Shown here one piece after another: positions 1-6,895 of a stretch of 14,694 nt of DNA. Numbering within the stretch: position 1 is the stretch's first letter; every line of letters begins with the position of its first letter. The stretch comes from JBIKVP01 sp044356745 (GTDB lineage: Bacteria > Pseudomonadota > Alphaproteobacteria > Rhizobiales > Beijerinckiaceae), in contig JBIKVP010000048.1 of NCBI GenBank assembly GCA_044356745.1, forward strand, positions 1-14,694, read 5' to 3'. The notes under the pieces were generated by a model that worked only from the letters and a program-made list of their open reading frames with translations, was not told where the DNA came from and ran no database searches. The position numbers and the translations under genes were made by a program.

Positions 1-41
1 AAAAGCTCCTGACGTTGGTCTGGTTCTAAAAGCGTACCCAT
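1..41 (-). CDS. Possible 5' end of a gene running off the left edge
   Basis: An ATG at 39-41 on the minus strand opens a frame that stays open to the window edge, giving only the residues MGTLLEPDQRQEL. A TGA lies in frame four codons upstream (TGA TTC CAA TTT GGT ATG), so this ATG is the only start there. It lies 74 bases beyond the ruvB stop on the same strand and could be the next gene of that transcription unit. No good ribosome binding site is visible. Thirteen residues are too few to name a product; they do not look like the YbgC thioesterase often found after ruvB. Whether it is coding at all is a guess. Confidence 0.3.
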   Translation of the reverse strand, partial: MGTLLEPDQRQEL

Positions 42-115
42 ACCAAATTGGAATCAAAACAACCTTAATAAAAAGATAACGCCAACTCTTCACTCACGAG
101 GGGTATAACACACTA

Positions 116-1174
116 TTACACCTCAAACACGTCTTGCGAGTCTTGGAAAAGTGATGGATTTTGTGAGGGGGAAGCAAGACCGATATGCGTAAAAGCATGA
201 GGCGTAAGCACACGTCCACGCGGCGTGCGCTGTAAAAAACCTTTTTGAATAAGATATGGCTCAATGATATCTTCAATCGCATCGCGTGGCTCAGAGAGCG
301 CTGCAGCTATTGTCTCTATCCCGACAGGCCCCCCGCCAAATGAGAGCGCAATCATTTGAAGATAACGCCGATCCATCACATCAAGCCCCGCTTGATCCAC
401 CTCAAGCATGAGCAACGCTTTATCAGCAATGGCACGGGTCACAGTGTCTGCACCATCCACGATGGCAACGTCACGCACGCGGCGCAGCAAACGCCCTGCG
501 ATACGTGGTGTCCCCCGTGCACGGCGCGCGATTTCGTTCGCTCCCTCCATACTCATGCCAATACCCATCACCCGTGCGCCGCGTGTGACAATAAATTCAA
601 GCTCCTCCACGGTATAAAACTGGAGGCGCACAGGAATCCCGAATCGATCCCTCAATGGCGTTGTGAGCAGTCCTGCACGTGTTGTCGCGCCAACAAGAGT
701 AAAACGCGGCAGATCAATTTTGACCGAGCGCGCCGCTGGTCCCTCTCCAATCATCAGGTCAAGCTGATAATCTTCCATTGCCGGATATAAAATTTCCTCA
801 ACTGCAGGATTAAGCCGGTGAATTTCATCAATAAAAAGTACATCACGCTCAGACAAATTCGTCAAAAGTGCAGCAAGATCCCCCGCTTTGGCAATCACGG
901 GGCCAGAAGTTGATTTAAAATTCACACCTAGCTCTCGCGCCACAATCTGCGCAAGGGTGGTTTTTCCTAAACCCGGAGGGCCAACAAAGAGCACATGATC
1001 CAGCGCATCATTGCGGGTTTTGGCCGCTTCAATAAACACCTTCAAATTCGCGCGTGCTTGAGCCTGACCAACAAAATCGCTCAGAATTTGTGGCCTGAGA
1101 GAGGTGTCAAAATCATTCTCAAGCGCATGCGGGGTGACAAGGCGCGGCGCTTCAGGAGTGGAGGGAAGACTCAT
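116..1174 (-). CDS. ruvB: Holliday junction branch migration ATPase RuvB
   Basis: RuvB is the hexameric AAA+ motor that, loaded by RuvA, drives branch migration of Holliday junctions during recombination and repair in the cytoplasm. The 352-residue product is full length for the family. Visible motifs are Walker A GPPGLGKT (about 65-72), Walker B with DEIH (116-119), sensor 1 GATTR (162-166), the arginine-finger segment LRDRFG (174-179), sensor 2 around TPRIAGRLLRR (222-232), and the C-terminal winged-helix region ending with a short Phe-rich tail. The ATG overlaps the stop of the preceding small membrane-protein gene in an ATGA arrangement, so translation is probably coupled to it. The end of that gene supplies purine-rich AAGGGAAAGAG before the start. 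Identification is very secure. Confidence 0.98.
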   Translation of the reverse strand: MSLPSTPEAPRLVTPHALENDFDTSLRPQILSDFVGQAQARANLKVFIEAAKTRNDALDHVLFVGPPGLGKTTLAQIVARELGVNFKSTSGPVIAKAGDLAALLTNLSERDVLFIDEIHRLNPAVEEILYPAMEDYQLDLMIGEGPAARSVKIDLPRFTLVGATTRAGLLTTPLRDRFGIPVRLQFYTVEELEFIVTRGARVMGIGMSMEGANEIARRARGTPRIAGRLLRRVRDVAIVDGADTVTRAIADKALLMLEVDQAGLDVMDRRYLQMIALSFGGGPVGIETIAAALSEPRDAIEDIIEPYLIQKGFLQRTPRGRVLTPHAFTHIGLASPSQNPSLFQDSQDVFEV

Positions 1175-1710
1175 ATCTCTTTCCCTTCAATTTCTGTTTC
1201 GTCAGTAATCTCTTCTGCATCTAGCAAAGCCATTAATGCTTTAATTGACATATCTTCAGTATCAGAAGGTGATAGAAAATAAACGAAAAGGAATAATACC
1301 AACAACAAAAAGGCGTATGTTTCTGAAATTAGAAAAAAAACGCCTAATAAAAATATTATAAAAAACGAAATATACAAGTAATTATTTACATGAGATATAG
1401 ATATATTAATATTATTATCGTCAAATATTCCTTTTATAGAATAAGAACTTAAATTATCGTACATTAAATTATTCAATAATATAATTATAAATCCCCCCAT
1501 TGAGAATTTAAGAATCCTCTGTATTTGAAACGTTGTGTCATTTACCGTTCCAGAAAATAACTTATCACGTACATGTAAACCTAAAGGTGCGCAGGAATAT
1601 TTTAAAATAGCTATATTTTCTGAAGGTGTTCGTTTTGAACGGAGTACAAAGTTTTTTTTCACGTATAAGAAATCTAATTTTGGCATATATTTAATCTTTT
1701 CACACAACAT
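1171..1710 (-). CDS. Unknown AT-rich membrane protein inserted between ruvA and ruvB
   Basis: I do not recognise this 179-residue protein. The first 65 residues or so are basic and polar (KIKYMPK, LRSKRTPSEN). A weak hydrophobic segment is at about 70-84. A strongly hydrophobic hairpin is at about 111-129 and 131-147 (ISFFIIFLLGVFFLIS, then FLLLVLFLFVYFL). The tail from about 150 is acidic and rich in Asp and Glu. It probably sits in the inner membrane, but the topology is inferred. The gene is far richer in A and T than ruvA, ruvB or any other long gene here, which suggests acquisition or relaxed selection. It fits exactly: its ATG directly follows the ruvA TGA, and its TGA overlaps the ruvB ATG. 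An alternative start is the Met at residue 9. The tight packing argues for real translation; function is unknown. Confidence 0.75.
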   Translation of the reverse strand: MLCEKIKYMPKLDFLYVKKNFVLRSKRTPSENIAILKYSCAPLGLHVRDKLFSGTVNDTTFQIQRILKFSMGGFIIILLNNLMYDNLSSYSIKGIFDDNNINISISHVNNYLYISFFIIFLLGVFFLISETYAFLLLVLFLFVYFLSPSDTEDMSIKALMALLDAEEITDETEIEGKEI

Positions 1711-2337
1711 TCAAAGCAGCTCTTTCAGTCCCTGACGAATCAACGACGCGGTGCTGGCCTCTTCTCCAAGTGACATGCCCGCTTTAAGCACAGCCGCTTT
1801 TGCTTGAGGCAAAGCATATCCTAAATTTGTGAGCGCTGATATCGCATCAGCAACAGTCTCGGGCATCTCTTGAGGGATGAAAGCTTGTCCATAACCCGAT
1901 GCATCCACAACTTGACCCCTCATTGCAAGATCGCCCGCAGGCACTTTATCTTTGAGTTCAACGACAAGGCGTGCGGCAAGTTTGGGACCTACTCCGGGGC
2001 TACGCGCTACCATCGCCTTATCGCCGCTTAAAATAGCGCTTGCGAGCACGTCGAGGGGCAGCGCAGATAGAATGGCAAGTGCGACTTTCGAGCCAACGCC
2101 TTGCACATTTTGCAAAACACGAAACCAATCACGCTCTTGCGCCGTCATAAACCCGTAAAGGCGAATCATATCCTCGCGCACATGGGTTTCAATCACCAGA
2201 CGTATCGCCTCACCCACGCTCGGCAACTGATCAAGCGTGCGCATCGAGACATGCACCAGATAGCCCACGCCGCCCACGTCGATGATCACGTGATCATCCC
2301 CGCGCGTGTCAAGAATACCTTTGAGCGCGCCGATCAT
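1711..2337 (-). CDS. ruvA: Holliday junction DNA-binding protein RuvA
   Basis: RuvA tetramers bind the four-way Holliday junction, hold it open and square, and load the RuvB motor. The 208-residue product is full length. It has an N-terminal OB-fold (MIGALKG to about residue 65, with the typical VGGVGYLVHV segment at 21-30), two helix-hairpin-helix repeats (about 71-91 with NVQGVGSKVA, and 106-126 with SPGVGPKLA), a variable linker, and a C-terminal RuvB-contacting domain III (about 158-208, NLGYALPQAKAAV). The ATG overlaps the stop of the upstream glutathione transferase gene (ATGA), which suggests coupled translation. ruvC is not in the window. Downstream, ruvB is separated from ruvA by one small membrane-protein gene instead of following directly. 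Confidence 0.97.
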   Translation of the reverse strand: MIGALKGILDTRGDDHVIIDVGGVGYLVHVSMRTLDQLPSVGEAIRLVIETHVREDMIRLYGFMTAQERDWFRVLQNVQGVGSKVALAILSALPLDVLASAILSGDKAMVARSPGVGPKLAARLVVELKDKVPAGDLAMRGQVVDASGYGQAFIPQEMPETVADAISALTNLGYALPQAKAAVLKAGMSLGEEASTASLIRQGLKELL

Positions 2338-3044
2338 GAGGCACTTTTGTTTGCAAACAGAATTTTTTGAACGCTGGGATCATGCATATTGATCGCGTTG
2401 CGTTGATCTGCACCTACGCTAAGACCCCGCTCAACCGCAGGACGCGCCAAACATGTGTCAAGCCAACGTTTGAGATACGGAAAATCATCAAGCATTTGTC
2501 CCTGACGCTCCCATAATTTCACCCAGCCAATGCACGCGATATCCGCAATCGAATAATCACCTGCTAAAAAGGGACGTGTTTCAAGGCGCGTATTCATTAC
2601 GCCATAGAGCCGCTTTGTTTCGTTGGTGTAACGATCAATGGCATAGGGAATTTTTTCAGGGGCATAGATACGAAAATGATGGGTCTGCCCTGCCATCGGC
2701 CCCAAACCACCCATTTGCCAGAAGAGCCATTGATCTACCTCAACGCGCGCACGTTCATCTATAGGATAAAAAAATCCCGTTTTGCGCCCGAGATATTGTA
2801 AAATCGCCCCCGATTCAAAAACAGAAAGCGGCTTGCCGTCGGATGCGCACGGATCAAGGAGAGCAGGAATTTTATTGTTGGGTGAGATTTTCAGAAATTC
2901 AGGTGCAAACTGATCCCCCTTGCCAATATTGATTGGCACGATCTCATAAGGCAAGCCGCACTCTTCAAGCATGATCGTAATCTTCCACCCGTTGGGGGTC
3001 GGCCAATAATAGAGCACATAAGGATGATCAGGCGCTTGAGACAT
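2334..3044 (-). CDS. Glutathione S-transferase, YfcG/YghU (Nu) class
   Basis: This is a thioredoxin-fold glutathione transferase resembling E. coli YfcG, a class that acts mainly as a glutathione-dependent disulfide reductase with little classical transferase activity. Numbered from the ATG at 3044, it has TPNGWKITIMLEE (16-28), the glutathione-binding ISPNNKIPAL with its cis-Pro (53-62), and ESGAILQYL (77-85). An alpha-helical C-terminal domain follows, with QWLFWQMGGLGPM and GQTHHF and the N-capping motif SIADIA. All are hallmarks of the class. In-frame starts also exist at 3056 (ATG) and 3059 (TTG); 3044 is preferred because GAG lies 7 bases upstream and nothing comparable precedes the others. 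The stop overlaps the ruvA ATG by four bases. The substrate is unknown; a role with RuvAB would be speculation. Confidence 0.93.
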   Translation of the reverse strand: MSQAPDHPYVLYYWPTPNGWKITIMLEECGLPYEIVPINIGKGDQFAPEFLKISPNNKIPALLDPCASDGKPLSVFESGAILQYLGRKTGFFYPIDERARVEVDQWLFWQMGGLGPMAGQTHHFRIYAPEKIPYAIDRYTNETKRLYGVMNTRLETRPFLAGDYSIADIACIGWVKLWERQGQMLDDFPYLKRWLDTCLARPAVERGLSVGADQRNAINMHDPSVQKILFANKSAS

Positions 3045-3128
3045 ATCGTTTCTCATCAAAAAGGAGTTTCAAATCACTTTATTACATCATTCGTGATTGC
3101 GATACGCAACGCAAGCCTTGTGATTGAC

Positions 3129-4097
3129 CTAAGTTGCGCGCATCAATTTCAAATTCTGCACCGCAGCCCCTGATGCGCCCTTACCTAAATTGTCAAGACG
3201 CGCGATGAGAACAGCCTGACGATGCATTTCATGAGAAAAGACGCATAATTCCATCGTGTTTGTATCATTGAGCGCTTGTGGCTCGATTTTTGTTTGCACG
3301 TTGCCACCCGCCAACCCAACGTGCGTGTTATGAGTTTGCTGATCACCATTGATTGGCACAACACGCACCACATCAGAGCCTTTAAAATGCTGTTCTAACG
3401 CAGCGTGAATGTCCTTCGCATGCGGCCTATGCAGTAAGGCATCAAGATGAAGGGGAATTGACACCAGCATTCCCTGCCTGAAATTTCCAACTGACGGAAC
3501 AAACAACGGGCGAGCGCTTAAACCGCTGTAAAGCTGAATTTCAGGAACATGTTTGTGTTCTAAACTTAAGCCGTAAAGCTCAAAAGCAGGCGCTTTTCCA
3601 CCTTCATAAGCCTCTATCATGCCTTTGCCGCCTCCACTGTAGCCACTCACGGCATTGATTGTGATAGGCGTATCAGTTGATAAAATGCCTTGAGTGATGA
3701 GCGGCCGCAAAAGCGCAATTGCCCCAGTCGGATAGCACCCCGGATTAGAAACACGCTTCGCATTCTTGATCGCGTGAGATTGCTCAGTCGTCATTTCCGC
3801 AAAGCCATAAACCCAATCAGGATGGGTGCGATAAGCGGTGCTGGCATCAAGTATTTTAGGACTGTTGTCACCAAGCGAGTCAGCAAGCGCAACTGATTCT
3901 TGTGCAGCACTATCAGGTAGACACAGAACAACACAATCAACCTCAGACATTAATTGCCGCCGCGCATCTGGATCTTTGCGCTTATCAGGAGCAATACTGA
4001 TGACCTGAAAATCAGGCTCGGAACTCAAGCGCTCGCGTATGCCAAGCCCTGTCGTGCCCGCTTCGCCATCAATAAAAACTCTGCACAATGTTCCCAC
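3129..4097 (-). CDS. argC: N-acetyl-gamma-glutamyl-phosphate reductase, type 2
   Basis: ArgC reduces N-acetylglutamyl phosphate with NADPH to N-acetylglutamate semialdehyde, the third step of arginine biosynthesis, in the cytoplasm. The 322-residue length and the N-terminal FIDGEAGTTGLGI (8-20) identify the shorter type 2 form. The catalytic Cys is in SNPGCY (Cys121). GYSGGGKGMI and SLEHKHVPEI further on match the active-site loop and the conserved His region of the family. The start is a GTG at 4095-4097 placed after a strong AGGAGGG. An overlapping out-of-frame ATG at 4097-4099 is closer to that site and would give only a short peptide. No other arg genes are nearby. Confidence 0.96.
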   Translation of the reverse strand: MGTLCRVFIDGEAGTTGLGIRERLSSEPDFQVISIAPDKRKDPDARRQLMSEVDCVVLCLPDSAAQESVALADSLGDNSPKILDASTAYRTHPDWVYGFAEMTTEQSHAIKNAKRVSNPGCYPTGAIALLRPLITQGILSTDTPITINAVSGYSGGGKGMIEAYEGGKAPAFELYGLSLEHKHVPEIQLYSGLSARPLFVPSVGNFRQGMLVSIPLHLDALLHRPHAKDIHAALEQHFKGSDVVRVVPINGDQQTHNTHVGLAGGNVQTKIEPQALNDTNTMELCVFSHEMHRQAVLIARLDNLGKGASGAAVQNLKLMRAT

Positions 4098-4100
4098 ATC

Positions 4101-4108
4101 GCCCTCCT
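4101..4108 (-). promoter_or_regulatory. Strong ribosome binding site of argC
   Basis: The minus strand reads AGGAGGGC here, the best Shine-Dalgarno sequence in the window. The distance fits the GTG at 4097 (about 5 bases from the GGAGG core) better than the out-of-frame ATG at 4099, so it supports GTG initiation. Confidence 0.75.
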
Positions 4109-4178
4109 AAAAGGCATGTTCAATCGCTGAAGTTTTTATGTAGGGCATCAATAAAGGACAAGCAAATTTCAAGCGTTA

Positions 4179-5492
4179 TTAAACCATCACCGCTTGTGCA
4201 CGCTTGATAAAGCTGAGCACATCTTCGCCCATATCATGCTCAACAATGGATGCTGCAACCTTTGAATCTGGCCAAAGTTTGAGAGGATAAATCAAATCAT
4301 TCAGCGCTTTTTCGATGCGGCTAAGCGCTACGACGGCATCAAGCGAAACAGTGCCTAAAAACACGATACACATCACACCTTCACCCAAATGTGCCAGAAC
4401 ATCCTCCGCGCGTGTTTGATTTTTCAACGTTTCACCAGCCTGACACAAAAGGGCTGCTGATTGCTTTGAAGGAAGCTCAGGCAACGCCACCATCGCCATT
4501 GTTAATGCACCTTGGTGATCCTCAGTATCAGCAATCACACGCCCCACATGACGCGAAAAAAACGCCGAGGTAAATAATCCCGTCGCGTGATCAATAACAC
4601 TGTGATGCGTAAGACTCCGAATGTCTGCCGCAAGCCAGCGTCTTAGACGGTGCTCGCGACCGCGCGCAGCAATGAGCTCAATGAGTGAAACAGGCGCAAG
4701 CGTATCGCTAGCCAACTCAATGCCATGGGGCAACGGTTTGGAGCCGAAGACGGCATGCGGTTTGCCGTCTGGATGTAAAAGAACAATCGGTAATGTCGCA
4801 TATTCACGAAGAGCGCGAATCGCACGCAGCTTTGAACCCGCGAGTTCAATATAAGTGTCGGGAAAAACAAAAACCGCATCCGGTTCATGATCAATGACGC
4901 GCTCATCAAGTTGCGCAAGAGCACACGTGCGTATGTCAACGCCTTCAAAATCAACACTATCAAATGACGAGTGCCCATCTATTCCGGCTGCTATTAAAAA
5001 GCGATGTGGAGCATTGGGAAGGCGCGCGCTTGTATCAAGTTCACAGCCAAACTCTTTCAAGCTGGATTGACGGCGCATATACTCTTCAACGAGCGTTTTC
5101 AAACGCAATGCGGTGCGAAGGCGTGCAGGCAGACGCTCCTCAAGATCACAAAGTGACATAAGATCATCAATGCTATGACGCATCACTTCGCACTGTGCAA
5201 TCGCACGGTTTGATCCCACCATAATGACTGGAATTTGCTCCGTTGCAGGCGATGATTTTAACTCACGCGCTAAAGCCATATAAGGCTCAAAAGCCGCTTG
5301 TTCACCCATCCCATCAGGAAGTCGGATCATTACGGCATCAGGTTTATAGGTATCATTGATCAGGTGATGACTTTGCTCAAGACGCGTGCTTTCACCTTCA
5401 AGTCCAAGCGCGTGTAAACCAGAAGGCAGCGGATCGCTTATCTTTTGAATGTCGTCTTCAACAATCACAACTCTGGCAAAACCGCGCATCAT
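4179..5492 (-). CDS. Degenerate PleD-like protein: two receiver-like domains and a broken GGDEF domain
   Basis: The 437-residue layout matches PleD: receiver 1 (about 5-130), receiver 2 (about 164-282) and a C-terminal GGDEF fold (about 290-437). In PleD, phosphorylation of receiver 1 activates c-di-GMP synthesis. Receiver 1 keeps an acidic cluster (VEDD, 11-14), but the phosphoacceptor Asp position after PDAVMI is Arg57. In receiver 2 the same position after PDAVFV is Phe210. The GGDEF domain keeps an N-terminal DHATGLF (301-307), but the signature is replaced by GEGVM (370-374). It therefore should neither accept phosphate in the normal way nor make c-di-GMP. A role as a binding or scaffold protein is inference. 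The ORF starts at tandem ATGs (5492 and 5489), 69 bases after ctaA on the same strand. The frame is intact, so it is not an obvious pseudogene. Confidence 0.85.
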   Translation of the reverse strand: MMRGFARVVIVEDDIQKISDPLPSGLHALGLEGESTRLEQSHHLINDTYKPDAVMIRLPDGMGEQAAFEPYMALARELKSSPATEQIPVIMVGSNRAIAQCEVMRHSIDDLMSLCDLEERLPARLRTALRLKTLVEEYMRRQSSLKEFGCELDTSARLPNAPHRFLIAAGIDGHSSFDSVDFEGVDIRTCALAQLDERVIDHEPDAVFVFPDTYIELAGSKLRAIRALREYATLPIVLLHPDGKPHAVFGSKPLPHGIELASDTLAPVSLIELIAARGREHRLRRWLAADIRSLTHHSVIDHATGLFTSAFFSRHVGRVIADTEDHQGALTMAMVALPELPSKQSAALLCQAGETLKNQTRAEDVLAHLGEGVMCIVFLGTVSLDAVVALSRIEKALNDLIYPLKLWPDSKVAASIVEHDMGEDVLSFIKRAQAVMV

Positions 5493-5561
5493 ATAAAAGC
5501 CTGTATCATGTCAGCCTTGAGCAATATGATACGCGCTTTATGTAAATGAAATCCTGTAAAT

Positions 5562-6623
5562 TCAAGTTGCTTTTGTGGTGTTAATGCAGTGCACAACAGC
5601 GATAGCAAGCACGACAAGCGCAAAAGATTGATGCAGCAATCCTGCCCAAAGCGGAACAACAAGCAGCAATGTAATGATTCCAATAACAGCTTGCACCAAA
5701 ACCGCCATATTAAGCCACATAGCGCGTTGTGCAGCGCGCGGCATAAGGCCATGACGATTTAAACGCCATACATGCCATAAAACAAGCACAAGCAACACAT
5801 AAGCGCCTAAACGATGGTTAAGCTGAATAAGAGCAGGGTTGGAAATAAAGTTTTCCCAAAGCGGCATCGTGACAAATAAAGTTGAAAGCGCTGGCGCAAA
5901 TCCGCCATCCATCAACGGCCATGTATTAAAGGTTAGACCCGCTTTTGATCCGGCCACTAAACCACCAAGCGCAATTTGTATAAAGACCAAAATAAGTAGC
6001 ACCCATGCCGTCACTTGGTCGGTGCGCCGCATAGCAAGCTGATCTGATAATTGCGCAGGGGCAAGCCATGTCTTCATGGCAACAAGAGACGCAAAAAATA
6101 AACAAGCAAACGTAAGGTGTAATGTCAATTTAACAGGCGCAACGGCCACCATCCCTTCTTTAAGACCAGAGGCAACCATAATCCAGCCGACAAAACCCTG
6201 AAGGCCAAGCAGCAAACCAATGCCAAAAAGAATAAAAGCTTGAGGCAGCGTCACATATCGTTTGATCACAACCCAGAAAAAGCCGAGTAAATACACAAGC
6301 CCAATCAGACGCCCCAACTGGCGATGCCCCCACTCCCACCAGTAGATGAACTGAAACTCCCCAAGAGACATACCCTTATTGAGAAGATCGTATTGAGAAA
6401 TCTGACGGTATTTTTCAAATTCAATCTGCCACTGTGCATCATTCAAAGGCGGAATTGAGCCTGTAATCGGCTTCCATTCCGTGATGGATAATCCTGATCC
6501 TGTCAGACGCGTCGCCCCCCCAACTGTCACCATCAGTACGACAAGGGCAATGACGAGCAAAAGCCAGCGCGTGACAAAGCGCGATGTTTGCGATTGAGTG
6601 AAATGGGGTGAAGCGTCGAGCAA
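5562..6623 (-). CDS. ctaA: Heme A synthase, COX15/CtaA type
   Basis: This integral membrane enzyme oxidises the C8 methyl of heme O to a formyl group, giving heme A for aa3-type cytochrome oxidases. The 353-residue product has about eight membrane helices in two similar four-helix halves. Family motifs are GGATRLTGSGLSITEW (35-50), WWEWGHRQLGRLIG (95-108), NTWPLMDG (233-240), LNHRLGAY (268-275) and LLHQSFA (329-335). The conserved heme-ligand and active-site histidines are His100, His169, His270 and His331. The start is TTG at 6621-6623, with AGGAT six bases upstream; the next in-frame Met is inside the first membrane helix, so TTG is probably right. No ctaB or oxidase subunit genes are present in the window. 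Confidence 0.95.
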   Translation of the reverse strand: MLDASPHFTQSQTSRFVTRWLLLVIALVVLMVTVGGATRLTGSGLSITEWKPITGSIPPLNDAQWQIEFEKYRQISQYDLLNKGMSLGEFQFIYWWEWGHRQLGRLIGLVYLLGFFWVVIKRYVTLPQAFILFGIGLLLGLQGFVGWIMVASGLKEGMVAVAPVKLTLHLTFACLFFASLVAMKTWLAPAQLSDQLAMRRTDQVTAWVLLILVFIQIALGGLVAGSKAGLTFNTWPLMDGGFAPALSTLFVTMPLWENFISNPALIQLNHRLGAYVLLVLVLWHVWRLNRHGLMPRAAQRAMWLNMAVLVQAVIGIITLLLVVPLWAGLLHQSFALVVLAIAVVHCINTTKAT

Positions 6624-6634
6624 CGGTTTATCCT
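6624..6634 (-). promoter_or_regulatory. Ribosome binding site supporting a TTG start for ctaA
   Basis: The minus strand has AGGAT at 6630-6634, six bases before the TTG at 6623. No in-frame ATG or GTG lies before the first membrane helix, so this site decides the start. Confidence 0.55.
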
Positions 6635-6895
6635 GATGTTATAAAACAGCTAACGATAAGAAATAATAATGCGGTGTACCACCCTCAGCGCACACCTAGA
6701 GGATGTAAGGAAAGAGGATTGTTCAAAGTAAGTGTAGTGTCATTTTCAACAAAGTGAAGGATCAGCTAAAAGATTTTTTAAACGCTCCCTTTTCTACCTT
6801 TTCATAAAAGGCTCGCCAAGCATCACAACTCGCCAAGCATGGCGAAGCGTTGCGATAACAATGATCAGATTACACGCTTATCACACGCCTGTGGT
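6635..6895. other. Intergenic region between ctaA and the GGDEF-EAL gene
   Basis: About 260 bases without a convincing gene. It must contain the end of the GGDEF-EAL transcript and probably a ctaA promoter, but no clear -35/-10 pair could be fixed by eye. It contains a short tandem repeat (6812-6840) and a weak GGTGT/ACACC stem (6673-6696). Confidence 0.5.
6812..6845. repeat. Twelve-base direct repeat with 17-base period, second copy in a small hairpin
   Basis: CTCGCCAAGCAT occurs at 6812-6823 and again at 6829-6840. The second copy continues into GGCGA, forming TCGCC-AAGCAT-GGCGA (6830-6845), a five-base-pair stem. It lies 51 bases beyond the stop of the GGDEF-EAL gene, so it could take part in 3' end formation, but no uridine run directly follows the stem on the minus strand. 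Confidence 0.45.

Noticed and set aside
356..790. Open frame of 144 codons on the plus strand opposite ruvB
   Set aside because: It is fully antisense to conserved RuvB codons and has a His- and Cys-rich composition typical of shadows.
3097..3109. TTGCG-ATA-CGCAA inverted repeat between argC and the glutathione transferase gene
   Set aside because: The stem is only five pairs with a three-base loop and no thymine run; too weak to call a terminator or operator.
5489..5752. Minus-strand 87-codon frame across the end of ctaA
   Set aside because: It overlaps the well-supported CtaA C-terminus in another frame; its Leu- and Cys-rich sequence is a shadow of a membrane-protein gene.
6671..6688. 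Minus-strand string AGGGTGGTAC followed by ACCGC, similar to the T-box antiterminator motif, upstream of ctaA
   Set aside because: No Stem I, specifier loop or terminator hairpin is visible, the downstream gene is not a synthetase or amino-acid gene, and T-boxes are not expected in alphaproteobacteria.
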